A stretch of DNA of 64,000 bases from Hymenobacter cavernae (GCF_014641455.1 NZ_BMHT01000003.1:677921-741920); one strand, 5' to 3'. Shown: positions 49,201 to 57,816, counted from the stretch's first letter. Notes: a model not told the origin generated them from the sequence alone. Made by a program: numbers and translations.

Positions 49201-49392
49201 GTTCTGCACCAAGGCTTCCAACTGGCGCTGGTGGCGGTGCGCGTGCTGTTGAGCTACCGCCAGCTGTTGTTCCAACGCGGCCGTACGAGTTTCCGCGGCA
49301 GCTAACGCAGCCTCTGCCTGCTCACGAAGAATGCGTTCCGCGGCTACTTGCGCGGCCCAAAAATCGGGGGGCGAAGGCAGAACAGAAATCAT
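46234..49392 (-). CDS. Hybrid sensor histidine kinase with five PAS domains
   Basis: 1052 residues, no membrane segment, so cytoplasmic. An N-terminal coiled coil (about 15-60, Ala/Glu/Gln rich) leads into five PAS domains (about 60-660). The third and fourth look like an internal duplication (FYETILAEVPIAVSVMDADF and FYESILNLLPVDIAVFDAGH). Then HisKA with phospho-His687 in MSHEIRTPLNGILG, a HATPase with NLLSNAIKFTE and GTGLGLAISEQL, and a receiver with phospho-Asp977 in VAILDIQMPG. There is no output domain and no partner regulator nearby, so phosphate must pass to a distant Hpt or regulator protein. Ligands of the PAS domains are unknown. Confidence 0.93.
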   Translation of the reverse strand: MISVLPSPPDFWAAQVAAERILREQAEAALAAAETRTAALEQQLAVAQQHAHRHQRQLEALVQNLRAGLLLVDPEGHIQFVNSYFRELFGLATEDTIAEVYPPPPNTISIKDAFQRPAEFSTRAQVLQAAGQTVLNEEFVLANGRVVELDYLVLDQGQAGRLICYRDVTERHGRENQLRMLSYMQEQNPNPILRLAPDGAVVYANPAAAPLVQILAADVPTALRQQLLTLVQTALGTAAPHQQELAVAEQHYLVTVVAVPTETYATLYLTDITARQQVEQQLAEQRVFYETILAEVPIAVSVMDADFRYRFVNPAVEPDPVLREWLLGKTSEESCRYRQVSQATMELRQRAFEKAMAQKREVTWEEMLINNSKPRHMLRRLRPIVEPDGTIRLLVSSGLDITARKQAEEKVAQQQEFYESILNLLPVDIAVFDAGHRYLFVNPASISDPVTRRQVIGMTNAEYCAFRSRPAEITQQREQIFAQAVSTRTDVAWEETLWERYGQQRTLRCLRPVFHPDGSLRWVVGSGLDITARYAAEERQRQSEALIREQQALIRLIVDTLPSVVYVMEPDESIVFTNKAFENLASRSEHIQPYDQQSAEVREQIHLLRTWREQVMTTQNPLATEMPFTLLTGEVRHQQVHMRPLQRTENDGAVLVVCTDITDLKQAQQAAEENAHAKETFLARMSHEIRTPLNGILGMANLLRKTPLTVLQQEYLHTMQRAGQHLLALVNDVLDMAKITANHLQLDQTPFDLTVTLEGARQTVAALAEEKGLALVMAPLPLPGTQVVGDAYRLHQVLLNLLSNAIKFTEHGSVQLGADVVEDTPDVLTLRFWVRDTGIGIVPEQQTHIFEAFTQASAETSQQFGGTGLGLAISEQLVHHMGGTLRLCSEPGQGTTFSFTLTLPKVVQTGIAPEPAPAMTYEALRGLRVLLAEDNMVNQWLATVMLEHWGVQVEAVSNGLDALAQLKANPYDVAILDIQMPGLSGVGVTTALRQYPDPARAAVPILALTANAFETQSEGYLAAGMNACLTKPFEEADLCQVLLQLSHEATRF

Positions 49393-49817
49393 AAAGTACT
49401 AAGAAACATAAGAGGTAAGAGACAGCGCAAACGGTAACGCTGGCGTTCTATAAAGCGACTGATTCGGGCAGGATCAGGCAGTAAAAACCACAAAACTATT
49501 CTTTTGCGCAGAAGAGCTGACTACCTCGCAGCTGCATACCTAACACCAGGAGCGCAAGTGCAACTTTTTGGCCGAATTTGGTGGGCATTCGTCTAATACC
49601 AAACGCCGCTCGCACGCGCAGCAACTTGCTTATGGCAGAACAGACTAGCTTTCCACGCAATTATCTTACCGTCAAGCTAAGAAAGCACTCTGATTATAAA
49701 GCTATTTGCTGACGAAAGCATCTGAACTGTAAAAGCCGGCAGGACTTCCACCCGCACTTCTGCTTAAGAATACTTTCCTTAGCTTCCCGAGGCGTACACA
49801 CCAAAACAAGAGCCTAT
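49393..49817. other. Divergent spacer between the hybrid kinase and the TolB-like gene
   Basis: 425 bases without a convincing gene. It holds a minus-strand TAGTTTTG box for the kinase. No clear promoter for the plus-strand gene, no hairpin and no RNA gene recognised. Confidence 0.5.
49491..49498 (-). promoter_or_regulatory. Promoter -7 box TAGTTTTG for the hybrid kinase
   Basis: Full TAnnTTTG match on the minus strand, 99 bases before the kinase ATG. Confidence 0.45.
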
Positions 49818-51323
49818 ATGAGAATGAAAAACAATGCGTGGGGCGCAGTTCTACCGATTCTTTTTACCCTGCTTTTTCAGGCTGCGCATGCACAGCAAAA
49901 CCTAGGTATTTTCGAGGGCAACCGAGTTATTGGAACTAGCGCAAAAACGGCTACGGCCACTTACAAAGCAGCCACGGATCAATATATACTATCTACCAGC
50001 GGCGCTCCTAGTGCTTTTCACTGTGTATATAAGAAACTAAAAGGCGATTTTATTTTGTACGCTCGCGCTGATTTTGCTGGAAAAACCGGCATTGACTCAG
50101 GCCAGGAAATTGGCTGGATGGCACGCAAAAGTCTGGATGATAATTCACCGTTAGTAGCGGCGGCGGTGCAGGATGGCAGCTTAACTTCTCTGCAATTCAG
50201 AAAAACAGCAGGCGGAAGCATCGAAGAAAAACGCGTAAAAACTACGCACGCAGATATTATTCAACTCGAAAGAAAAGGTCAAACGTACACCATCCGCGTA
50301 GCACAGTTTGGGCAGCCCTTCGCAACGGAGCAGGTAGCAGATATCGACCTGGGTGCCGAGGTGTACGTGGGGCTTTTCGTGCGCGCCGGCAATGCCAAGG
50401 CTCCTGCAACGGGCTCGTTTCGCGATGTTCAGATTTCTGTGCCCGCACACGAGGGACTGGTGCAGTATCGCGAATACCTAGGTAGTAATTTGGAGCTGCT
50501 CGATGTAGCAACCGGCAACCGGGAAGTTATTTATACCTCATCGAAATCGTTGCAGGCACCCAACTGGACCCGCGACGGTAAAACGCTCATTTACAACAGC
50601 GAAGGCCTAATGTACACTTTCGACCTAGCCTCGCGCAAGCCCGCCGTGCTGCCAACGGGTGAGGTAAGAAACAACAATAACGACCACGTCCTGTCCTTCG
50701 ATGGCACTATGCTGGGCCTGAGCAGCGGCGTCGAGAAGCTAGGTGGCTCCATCGTGTACACGGTGCCAGCTACCGGCGGAAACCCGACACAGATCACGCC
50801 TATTGGTCCTTCCTACTTGCACAGTTGGTCGCCGGACGGGAAAAACCTGTTGTTTACCGGCCAGCGTAATGGCGATTTTGATATTCATCGGGTGCCAGCG
50901 GCTGGCGGCCTCGAAGTTAACCTTACCAACAGCAAAGGGCTAGACGATGGCCCCGAGTACACGCCTGATGGTCAATATGTTTACTTCAACTCCAGTCGCA
51001 CGGGCACCATGCGAATCTGGCGCATGAAAGCTGATGGTAGCCAACAGGAACCCGTAACGGATGGCGAGTTCCAGGACTGGTTTCCGCATATTTCACCAGA
51101 CGGCAAGTGGATTGCCTTGGTGTCATTTTTGAAAGAAGAAGTACCAGCCGACGAGCATCCTTTTTACAAGCACGTGTATTTACGCTTGATGCCAATTTCG
51201 GGCGGCAAGCCCAAAGTAATTGCGTACGTGTATGGCGGACAAGGTACTATGAATACACCATCCTGGTCACCCGACGGAAAGAAGATTGCTTTTATCAGCA
51301 ATAGCACCGACGCGGGTAAATAA
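49818..51323 (+). CDS. Secreted TolB-like propeller protein
   Basis: 501 residues. Signal peptide (about 1-25, ending AAHAQ). The N-terminal third (about 30-215) looks like a DUF1349-type beta-sandwich, with GDFILYARADFAG and GWMARKSLDD. The rest is a WD40-like PD40/TolB propeller with blades marked by APNWTRDGKTLIYNSEG, SPDGKNLLFTGQRNGDFDIH, TPDGQYVYFNSSRTGTMRIW, SPDGKWIALVSF and SPDGKKIAFISNS. Periplasmic or surface; likely a carbohydrate or peptide binding protein. It converges on the ten-gene operon and shares its terminator hairpin. Confidence 0.82.
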   Translation: MRMKNNAWGAVLPILFTLLFQAAHAQQNLGIFEGNRVIGTSAKTATATYKAATDQYILSTSGAPSAFHCVYKKLKGDFILYARADFAGKTGIDSGQEIGWMARKSLDDNSPLVAAAVQDGSLTSLQFRKTAGGSIEEKRVKTTHADIIQLERKGQTYTIRVAQFGQPFATEQVADIDLGAEVYVGLFVRAGNAKAPATGSFRDVQISVPAHEGLVQYREYLGSNLELLDVATGNREVIYTSSKSLQAPNWTRDGKTLIYNSEGLMYTFDLASRKPAVLPTGEVRNNNNDHVLSFDGTMLGLSSGVEKLGGSIVYTVPATGGNPTQITPIGPSYLHSWSPDGKNLLFTGQRNGDFDIHRVPAAGGLEVNLTNSKGLDDGPEYTPDGQYVYFNSSRTGTMRIWRMKADGSQQEPVTDGEFQDWFPHISPDGKWIALVSFLKEEVPADEHPFYKHVYLRLMPISGGKPKVIAYVYGGQGTMNTPSWSPDGKKIAFISNSTDAGK

Positions 51324-51341
51324 AATAGATTCCCAATAAAA

Positions 51342-51396
51342 AAGTAAAAAAGAACGTCATGCTTCGACAAGCTCAGCATGACGTTCTTTTTTACTT
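51342..51396. terminator. 22-bp perfect hairpin (bidirectional terminator, REP-like core)
   Basis: The arms 51342-51363 and 51375-51396 are exact inverted repeats with an 11-base loop, T-rich ends on both strands, and core CGTCATGCT/AGCATGACG. It lies between convergent genes. The core and loop (CTTCGACAAGCTCAGCATGA) resemble a palindromic word that I recall as dispersed in Hymenobacter-like genomes, so it may be a REP element used as a terminator. Confidence 0.85.
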
Positions 51397-51429
51397 GCTA
51401 AACAGCTTCACTATTCAATTATCATACTC

Positions 51430-52320
51430 CTACTTGAAATATTTTTCATACTCAGCCGGCATAGCATCAATTGGCTTTATCATAATGCCTTTATAAAATA
51501 ATTCAGCAGCTTCGCTTTGCAGCTGTATTTTCCCGTGCGTTAGGGGCTGGCGCTGCCCATTTATCACGGCGCCCGAATTATTCACGGCAAGCACCACATG
51601 TCCATTCACGATGTGCACGCTCTTGCCATTCACGTTTATCAGTTCCAGCTCCGTCCACTGCCCAGCGGGCGATTCGTAGTTGGCGGCAGCCTGGCAGAAG
51701 CCGGGGCCACCCCGCCCCATCGTTACGGCCGGAGCGGCCGGATTATACTTCAGCGTGTCTTTGGTCGGGTTGTAGGCCGCGTGTATATCCGCCGTCGAGT
51801 TGGCGATGCACCAGAAATCGCCCATTGCATTGCCCTTTTCGTGTTCTGATACCTGAAACTCCTGGCTCAGCATCCAGCTGTGCCAATAATCCACGCCGCA
51901 CTCGCCCTGGCTGTTGTAGAGGATGCCACTGTCGCGGGGCTCATCCAGGCGCGGCACCCACTTCTTTTGGCCCCATTTCACCTTCAGCTTTAGGTCGTAG
52001 TTGGCGAAATCCTGCTTGGTGAACACGCAGCCGTAAATCTCCCCGCTAATGCGCAGCACCGGCTCGTTCCCCTCCATCACGACCGAAAAGACGTTGGCCT
52101 CATTCTTATCGTAGCCGATAGGCGGAATGGGCTTCCCCTGGGCGTCGGTGGGCTGTTTTCCTTTGTAGCCTAGCTTGTGCCGGTAGCTCTCGAAGGTGCG
52201 CCACTTGCTCAGTTTTTTGTCGAGCAATGGCTCCCAGCCTTTCGGCTTTTCGGGTGCGTCAAAGGAACTAGACGTAAATAGCAGGGCGGCACCAAGTGCC
52301 AAAATGGTCGTTTTTCTCAT
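51430..52320 (-). CDS. DUF1080 (3-keto-disaccharide hydrolase family) protein, long form
   Basis: 296 residues. Signal peptide (about 1-20), then the concanavalin-like beta-sandwich of DUF1080 (PF06439). Family segments are visible: GWEPLLDKKLSKWRTFES, YDLKLKVKWGQKKW, DSGILYNSQGECG and QWTELELINVNGKSVHIVNG. This family includes the enzymes that cleave glycosides after oxidation at C3. It is the last gene of the operon, with a 109-base spacer upstream that holds a LacI-type palindrome, so it may also have its own promoter. Periplasmic. Confidence 0.87.
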   Translation of the reverse strand: MRKTTILALGAALLFTSSSFDAPEKPKGWEPLLDKKLSKWRTFESYRHKLGYKGKQPTDAQGKPIPPIGYDKNEANVFSVVMEGNEPVLRISGEIYGCVFTKQDFANYDLKLKVKWGQKKWVPRLDEPRDSGILYNSQGECGVDYWHSWMLSQEFQVSEHEKGNAMGDFWCIANSTADIHAAYNPTKDTLKYNPAAPAVTMGRGGPGFCQAAANYESPAGQWTELELINVNGKSVHIVNGHVVLAVNNSGAVINGQRQPLTHGKIQLQSEAAELFYKGIMIKPIDAMPAEYEKYFK

Positions 52321-52364
52321 GTTGTGGGGCAGGAATTGGCCTAGCCCTGAAAGCTAGCTCTACT

Positions 52365-52376
52365 ATAAACGTTTAT
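52365..52376 (-). promoter_or_regulatory. LacI-type operator palindrome ATAAACGTTTAT
   Basis: A perfect 12-base palindrome with the central ACGT core typical of LacI-family operators, 45 bases upstream of the DUF1080 gene start. Confidence 0.5.
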
Positions 52377-52429
52377 GCGTCAATTATGTATTCAGCAAGC
52401 CATATACCTAGCTTTTTGGAAGCTAGAAT

Positions 52430-53320
52430 TTACAGCAACGTTTTCTTAATATAAGAAATACTCTTCGTGACGCTATCAAAGGGAGAGCCGGGCGTTTTGT
52501 CCTGCTCCACAAAGAAATACTGCAAGCCAGCTTCGCTGGCGTGAGCGAATATCTTTTTGAAATCGATGCTGCCGCTGCCTACTTCCGTAAAGAATTTCTG
52601 GGACGTAGTATCCATATCTTTCACGTGCCACAAGGGGAAGCGGCCCGGGTGCTGTTTGAATAGCGCCAATGGGTCCTTCCCCGCCTTCGAAACCCAATAG
52701 ATATCCAGCTCCATCTTCACCAGGTTTTTGTCGGTGGCGGTGAGGAGCGTGTCGTAGGGCAGCTGCCCACCTAGGTTCGCAAACTCGAAGTCGTGGTTGT
52801 GGTAGCACAGTTGAATGCCAGCCTTTTTGCACCGATCTCCCGCTTTGTTAAGTTGCTCAGCAATAGCTTTGTAGCGGTCTATGCTGGTTCCGCGCTCGGC
52901 TTCCGACAAGTATGCGCATACCATGTACTTAACGCCCGCTGCGGCGGCATCATCCACGGCGCGGTCCCAGTCGTGCAGGATGGTGCCTTGCACGGGGGCG
53001 CCGCCCGTTTGCTCCTCCCCCAGCCGGTAATGGCTGCTAGGCATAATCAGCCCGTTTTGCTTGAGCACTGCGGCAAAGGCTTGCGGCGTCATGCCATAGA
53101 ACTTTTCCGTGCCTGTGTACGTGGCGCCTTCTACGGAGGTGTACCCTATTTTAGCCAATCTGGCGAGCGTTCCGGATGGGTCCTTTTCCATTGCCTCGCG
53201 CACTGTATAAAGCTGCAAGCCAATGTATTGCTTAGGAGCAGCCAACAAAGCAGGCGAAACAGCCAGGCCAGCGGAAAGCAAGGTAGCGGAGCGCAAAAAA
53301 GATCTTCTGGAAGTCGTCAT
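52430..53320 (-). CDS. Exported sugar phosphate isomerase/epimerase-like TIM barrel
   Basis: 296 residues. A Tat-type signal peptide (TSRRSFLRSATLL) precedes a xylose-isomerase-like/AP endonuclease 2 TIM barrel. Likely metal ligands are in CYHNHDFEF, MELDIYWVSKAG, LWHVKDMD and FVEQDKTPGSP. Proteins of this kind act on sugars or keto-sugars. Tat export suggests that it folds with a metal in the cytoplasm and works in the periplasm, alongside the DUF1080 proteins. Confidence 0.87.
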   Translation of the reverse strand: MTTSRRSFLRSATLLSAGLAVSPALLAAPKQYIGLQLYTVREAMEKDPSGTLARLAKIGYTSVEGATYTGTEKFYGMTPQAFAAVLKQNGLIMPSSHYRLGEEQTGGAPVQGTILHDWDRAVDDAAAAGVKYMVCAYLSEAERGTSIDRYKAIAEQLNKAGDRCKKAGIQLCYHNHDFEFANLGGQLPYDTLLTATDKNLVKMELDIYWVSKAGKDPLALFKQHPGRFPLWHVKDMDTTSQKFFTEVGSGSIDFKKIFAHASEAGLQYFFVEQDKTPGSPFDSVTKSISYIKKTLL

Positions 53321-53384
53321 GTGGGGAGAGAATAGTTAGAGTGAAGACGCTAAATCGTTGCCGGATAAGAAGCTAGGCCGCAGA

Positions 53385-54152
53385 TTATAAAGGCCTTATC
53401 CAGATATTACGAAAGCTGATCGGCTCGCTTTTATCGCCGTGGGCCTGTAGCTTGATGGGGGTTGCGCCGTGCGCCTGATAGCTAGGTTTGCCAATGTAGA
53501 GCGTTTGGCCTAACAGCGCGACGTTGTTCTGCACCAGCACGCCGTTGAAGAAAACCGTTACCCGCGCCGGACTAGCCAAGGAGCGATCCGCGTTGAACGT
53601 AGGCGCCGTCCAGGCTACATCGTAGGTCTGCCACTCGCCGGGCTTGCGCGCCGGATTAGCCAACGGAATCAGCTGCTTATAAATGCTGCCCGCCATGCCG
53701 TTCACGTACGTTTTGTTGTCGTACGCATCCAGAATTTGCAGTTCGTAGCCCGCGTCTCCTTTGCCGGTAGAAGCCAGAAAAAGCCCGCTATTACCTCGCG
53801 CCTGCCCCGTGCCACTGATAGCAGTCGGAATGCGCCACTCAATATGCAACTGGTAATTGGTGAAAGTCTGCCTGGTTTCGATGTTACCAGCATCTTTTTT
53901 CACCGTCAGCACCCCATCGGCAACCGTCCAGTTTGCCGGAGCGTTGCGGTTGTCCGTAGACACCCACTGACCTAGGTTTTTGCCGTCGAATAGCCTAACA
54001 GCATCAGCAGGCGCCTCACTGGTGGTTTTGCCGGGCGTCACACGCTTCGGCACCGGCTGCCAGATTTCGGTATCTTCCGGCTTTGCAGTTTGCTGGGCCT
54101 CAGCTTTGTAAAAGCTAGCACCTAATAAAAGCGTAAGTACGAAATGCTTCAT
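53385..54152 (-). CDS. DUF1080 (3-keto-disaccharide hydrolase family) protein, short form
   Basis: 255 residues. Signal peptide (about 1-20, ending KAEAQ), then a DUF1080 sandwich: AVRLFDGKNLGQWVS, WTVADGVLTVKKDAGNIETR, FTNYQLHIEWRIP, GNSGLFLAS, GYELQILDAYDNKTY, and the end PISFRNIWIRPL. This is the commoner short form; the paralogue at 51430 is longer and diverged. Predicted periplasmic cleavage or elimination on 3-keto-glycosides. Confidence 0.9.
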   Translation of the reverse strand: MKHFVLTLLLGASFYKAEAQQTAKPEDTEIWQPVPKRVTPGKTTSEAPADAVRLFDGKNLGQWVSTDNRNAPANWTVADGVLTVKKDAGNIETRQTFTNYQLHIEWRIPTAISGTGQARGNSGLFLASTGKGDAGYELQILDAYDNKTYVNGMAGSIYKQLIPLANPARKPGEWQTYDVAWTAPTFNADRSLASPARVTVFFNGVLVQNNVALLGQTLYIGKPSYQAHGATPIKLQAHGDKSEPISFRNIWIRPL

Positions 54153-54188
54153 GCGTTAGGGTGCTATTATACCTAGTTTAATTTTTAA

Positions 54189-55076
54189 TTATATATCACA
54201 GATCTGAACAGCATTTTTCAGGGAAGCAATTTTATCTGTTTGCGCAGGAACAAACTCCTGCGCAACGTATCCCTTAAATCCCGTGGCTTTTATAGCGCGC
54301 ATCACGGCCGGATAATATATTTCCTGCGTATCATCAATTTCGTGGCGGCCGGGTACGCCGCCCGTGTGATAATGCGCTATATAGGGGTGGTATTCGTTGA
54401 TATTTCGAATAATATCACCTTCATCAATCTGCATATGGTAAATATCATAAAGCAATTTAAAATGCTCACTACCTAGCCTTTTAGCTAGCTCCGCACCCCA
54501 GGATGTTCGGTCGCACTGGTAATCTTTGTGATTTATCTTGCTGTTGAGCAGCTCCATTACCAAAACTACTTTATGTTTTTCCGCCAGCGCCAGCAAAGGC
54601 TTAAGCCCTTTCACACAATTATCCCATCCTGTTTCGTCGCTCATGCCTCTGCGGCTGCCGCTGAAACAGATTAGGTTTTTGTAACCTGCTTTCGCTACGA
54701 GCGGTATCATTTCAGAATAATTCTTCAGCAGCGTAGCATGAAATTGCGGATCATTAAAGCCATCCGTGAGGTTTATCTCCGCCCCGTTGCACATGGGCGA
54801 ATCTAAGCCATACTTTTTCAACGTTGGCCAGTCCTTTAGCCCAACTAAATCGATTCCTTTAATACCAATATTTTTTGCCGCTGCGCACAATTGATCTACG
54901 GACAAATCATTGTAGCACCAGCGGCATACCGAATGATTAATATTCCCTTTCAGGTCAGCTTTATTGTGCTGCATACCTTCCAACGTAAATGAACTCGTTG
55001 CCCCAACCGCACCTAGCCCTGCGGCCCCCGCAACAATGTTTTTTATAGCAGCTCTGCGGGTTGGTTTACTTGCCAT
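54189..55076 (-). CDS. Exported hydroxypyruvate isomerase-like TIM barrel
   Basis: 295 residues. An N-terminal Arg pair (KPTRRAAIKNIVAGAAGLG) reads as a Tat signal peptide. The barrel keeps hydroxypyruvate isomerase family features: CRWCYNDLSVDQLCAAAKN, VVLVMELLNSKINHK, KLLYDIYHMQIDEGDI, IAHYHTGGVPGR and YVAQEFVPA, which contain the Glu, Asp, His and Glu metal ligands. The substrate is probably not hydroxypyruvate in this context but a keto-sugar. It lies in the middle of the operon, between the cytochrome and DUF1080 genes. Confidence 0.85.
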   Translation of the reverse strand: MASKPTRRAAIKNIVAGAAGLGAVGATSSFTLEGMQHNKADLKGNINHSVCRWCYNDLSVDQLCAAAKNIGIKGIDLVGLKDWPTLKKYGLDSPMCNGAEINLTDGFNDPQFHATLLKNYSEMIPLVAKAGYKNLICFSGSRRGMSDETGWDNCVKGLKPLLALAEKHKVVLVMELLNSKINHKDYQCDRTSWGAELAKRLGSEHFKLLYDIYHMQIDEGDIIRNINEYHPYIAHYHTGGVPGRHEIDDTQEIYYPAVMRAIKATGFKGYVAQEFVPAQTDKIASLKNAVQICDI

Positions 55077-55136
55077 GTCGGTTTCTGCAATTAAGAATCA
55101 GGCTTTTATTCTTTAAAACGTTAATCGTTTATTATT

Positions 55137-55601
55137 CTATTTAACTGTCAGAATATATTTCACCATTTCTTTTGCATCCTCCACCGATAAATCAGGGTGC
55201 GGCGTCATGGGCACTTGGCCCCAGTTGCCCTGGCCGCCCTTAATTATTTTCGTAGCTAAGGCGGTTATGTTGGCGTCGGTTGAGGTATAGCGTTTAGCTA
55301 CATCCTTATAGGCGGGTCCGACCAGTAGCTCCTTTTCTTTATGGCAGCTCGTGCAGTCGGAGGCGTTTATCAGCTTCACCCCTTTTGCTAGTAAGCCGCC
55401 CGATTTGTCGGTCCCGATGTCGTTGGCGCTGGTATCAATCTGCGGCTGGTGGGCCACGGCGGTGAGATTGGCGGCAGAGGTACTATCACTGCTTCTCTCG
55501 TTGAGGGCGGCCCGCTCCGCCTGCTTCTGCGACTCTGAAGTACAGGCAACTGCCGTGGCGCATAAACCTAGGAACAGGATTGCTTTCTGCTTGAATATCA
55601 T
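55137..55601 (-). CDS. Lipoprotein class I cytochrome c
   Basis: The frame is open from 55730 into the preceding gene, but the ATG at 55601 gives MIFKQKAILFLGLCATAVAC, a lipoprotein signal with lipobox Cys20. The 154-residue product then has a Ser/Ala-rich linker and a cytochrome domain (about 66-154) with heme motif CTSCH at 83-87 and likely axial Met132 in QVPMTPH. Predicted to carry electrons from the periplasmic GMC dehydrogenase to the respiratory chain. It starts four bases after the preceding gene's stop. Confidence 0.88.
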   Translation of the reverse strand: MIFKQKAILFLGLCATAVACTSESQKQAERAALNERSSDSTSAANLTAVAHQPQIDTSANDIGTDKSGGLLAKGVKLINASDCTSCHKEKELLVGPAYKDVAKRYTSTDANITALATKIIKGGQGNWGQVPMTPHPDLSVEDAKEMVKYILTVK

Positions 55602-55605
55602 CTTC

Positions 55606-56658
55606 TTAAATACCAAGTAGGGTTTTATTGAAGGCGCTGTCCGTTTGGGCAGCCGCGAAATCGTCGAAGGCTTTATCCGTGACCCGAATGATGTGGTCTT
55701 TGATAAACTGGGCGCCTTCACTGGCGCCATCTTCGGGGTGCTTGAGGGCGCACTCCCATTCCAGGACAGCCCAGCCGGGAAAGTCGTAGGCAGCCAGCTT
55801 GCTGAAAATAGCCTTAAAATCTACCTGCCCATCGCCGAGCGAACGAAACCGGCCCGCCCGATCAATCCAGTTTTGGTAGCCGCCATACACCCCTTGTCTA
55901 CCAGTCGGGTTGAACTCCGCATCCTTGACGTGAAACATTCTGATACGCTCGTGATAGATATCGATATACTCTAGGTAATCAAGGCATTGCAGGACAAAGT
56001 GCGAAGGATCGTAGAGCAGGCAGGCGCGCGGATGCTGGTTTACTTTGTCCAAGAACATTTCATAGGTGATGCCGTCGTGCAGGTCCTCGCCGGGGTGGAT
56101 CTCGTAGCACACGTCCACGCCGCACTCCTCAAACGTGTTCAGGATGGGCAGCCAGCGCTGACCTAGCTCGGTGAAAGCGGTATCGACCAAGCCGGCGGGG
56201 CGTTGCGGCCACGGGTACACCATCGGCCAGAGCAGCGCGCCGCTGAACGTGGCATGTGCCGTCAGACCTAGGTTTTGGGAGGCTTTGGCCGCATACTTGA
56301 GCTGCTGCACCGCCCACTCCTGTCGGGCCTTGGGGTTGTTGCGGTACGCTTCGAGCGCAAAGCCATCAAACAGTTGATCGTACACCGGATTCACCGCCAC
56401 GAGCTGCCCCTGCAAATGCGTGGAAAGCTCAGTTATTTCCAGACCAGCAGCCTGCACTTTGCCTTTCAGCTCATCGGCGTACGTTTTGCTCTCGGCGGCT
56501 TGCTGAAGATCGATGAAGCGGCTATCGGTGGTGGGCAGCTGGATGCCCTTGTACCCTAGGTTTTTCGCCCAGGCACAAATCGATTCCAGGCTATTGAAAG
56601 GAGTCTCATCACCGATAAATTGAGCCAGGAAAATAGCAGGGCCTTTGATGGTTCTCAT
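55606..56658 (-). CDS. Cytoplasmic sugar phosphate isomerase/epimerase-like TIM barrel
   Basis: 350 residues with no signal peptide. TIM barrel of the xylose-isomerase-like family: YKGIQLPTTDSRFID, VCYEIHPGEDLHDG, LLYDPSHFVLQ, MFHVKDAEFNP and AVLEWECALKHP contain the expected metal-binding Glu, Asp, His and Glu residues. It is encoded 6 bases after the Gfo/Idh/MocA oxidoreductase gene, a pairing common in Bacteroidota operons for inositol and keto-sugar breakdown. Likely an isomerase or epimerase for the imported sugar. Confidence 0.87.
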   Translation of the reverse strand: MRTIKGPAIFLAQFIGDETPFNSLESICAWAKNLGYKGIQLPTTDSRFIDLQQAAESKTYADELKGKVQAAGLEITELSTHLQGQLVAVNPVYDQLFDGFALEAYRNNPKARQEWAVQQLKYAAKASQNLGLTAHATFSGALLWPMVYPWPQRPAGLVDTAFTELGQRWLPILNTFEECGVDVCYEIHPGEDLHDGITYEMFLDKVNQHPRACLLYDPSHFVLQCLDYLEYIDIYHERIRMFHVKDAEFNPTGRQGVYGGYQNWIDRAGRFRSLGDGQVDFKAIFSKLAAYDFPGWAVLEWECALKHPEDGASEGAQFIKDHIIRVTDKAFDDFAAAQTDSAFNKTLLGI

Positions 56659-56664
56659 CTTGAT

Positions 56665-57816
56665 TTAATTGGTAAAGTCCGTCCATTTCTGCTCCGACTT
56701 GCCCGAGGCAATAACGCTCTCGATGAAGGCCATGCCGCGCACGCCTTCTTCGATGCTCGGATAATCAGCGGCTTCGGCTGGCGCGGTTTGGCCCGTCAAT
56801 CGGGCCTGTAAGGTCAGGGCAAAATTTCGGTACAGATTGGCAAAAGCTTCCAGGTAGCCCTCCGGGTGGCCAGCGGGCGTGCGGGTGTTGTGCTGGGCAA
56901 AGGAACTCACATAGCCCGCGCCCGTCCGACGGATTTCGGTGGGCTTATTGAGCCATTTAACCAGCAAGGTGTTAGCGTCGGCTTGCTGCCATTCGAGGCC
57001 GCCTTTCTCCCCGTACACCCGAATGCGAACGTTATTTTCTTCGCCGGCAGCAATCTGCGAGGCCATCAGCACAGCGCTGGCACCGTTGGACAGCTTGAGC
57101 AGCACGGCCCCATCGTCGTCGAGCTGGCGGCCGGGCACTACGATGTTGATGTCGGCGCAAAGCTTAATTACCTGCAAGCCGCTGACATATTCCAGCAGGT
57201 TGAAGGCGTGCGTACCAATGTCGCCCATCGCGCCGGCCACGCCGCTGCGTGCGGGGTCGGTACGCCAAGCGGCTTGCTTGTTATCAGTGCCTTCTTCGAA
57301 GCTGCTCAACCAGCCTTGCGGATATTCTACGTACACTTTGCGGATGGTACCTAGGGTACCCGCCGCCACTAACTGCTTAGCTTCCTTTACCATCGGATAG
57401 CCCGTGTAGGTATGCGTCAGACAAAACAAGCCACCGCTGCTTGCGGCCACCTGCTGAAGCTGTTTTGCCTCTGCCAGGGAGAATGTCATTGGCTTGTCGA
57501 GAATGACGTGGAAGCCATTTTCCAGAGCTAGCTTGGCCGGTTCAAAGTGCAAGTGGTTGGGCGTCACGATGCTGATTACCTGCACCCGCTCGTGTGCGGG
57601 CCGCTGTTTTTCCTGCTCTATTAATTCTATGTATGAGTTGTAGACGCGCTCAGGCGCTAACCCTAGCAGTACGCCGGTGGCTTTCGACTTCTCGGCATCG
57701 CTGCTGAAGGCGCCTGCCACCAGCTCGTACAGGCCATCCAGAGCAGCGGCCATGCGGTGCACGCCACCGATGAAGGCGCCTTGTCCGCCGCCTATCATGC
57801 CTAATCTTACTTTCAT
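56665..57816 (-). CDS. Gfo/Idh/MocA-family oxidoreductase
   Basis: 383 residues, cytoplasmic. The N-terminal Rossmann domain has RLGMIGGGQGAFIGGVHR and the conserved VTPNHLHFEPAK with the DKPMTFSLAEAK lysine motif (EKP in most members). The C-terminal domain has GAMGDIGTHAFNLLEYVSG with the catalytic Asp and His. Known members oxidise or reduce sugar C3 or inositol hydroxyls with NAD(H); here reduction of a 3-keto-sugar is plausible. Tightly coupled to the TIM barrel gene downstream. Confidence 0.9.
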   Translation of the reverse strand: MKVRLGMIGGGQGAFIGGVHRMAAALDGLYELVAGAFSSDAEKSKATGVLLGLAPERVYNSYIELIEQEKQRPAHERVQVISIVTPNHLHFEPAKLALENGFHVILDKPMTFSLAEAKQLQQVAASSGGLFCLTHTYTGYPMVKEAKQLVAAGTLGTIRKVYVEYPQGWLSSFEEGTDNKQAAWRTDPARSGVAGAMGDIGTHAFNLLEYVSGLQVIKLCADINIVVPGRQLDDDGAVLLKLSNGASAVLMASQIAAGEENNVRIRVYGEKGGLEWQQADANTLLVKWLNKPTEIRRTGAGYVSSFAQHNTRTPAGHPEGYLEAFANLYRNFALTLQARLTGQTAPAEAADYPSIEEGVRGMAFIESVIASGKSEQKWTDFTN

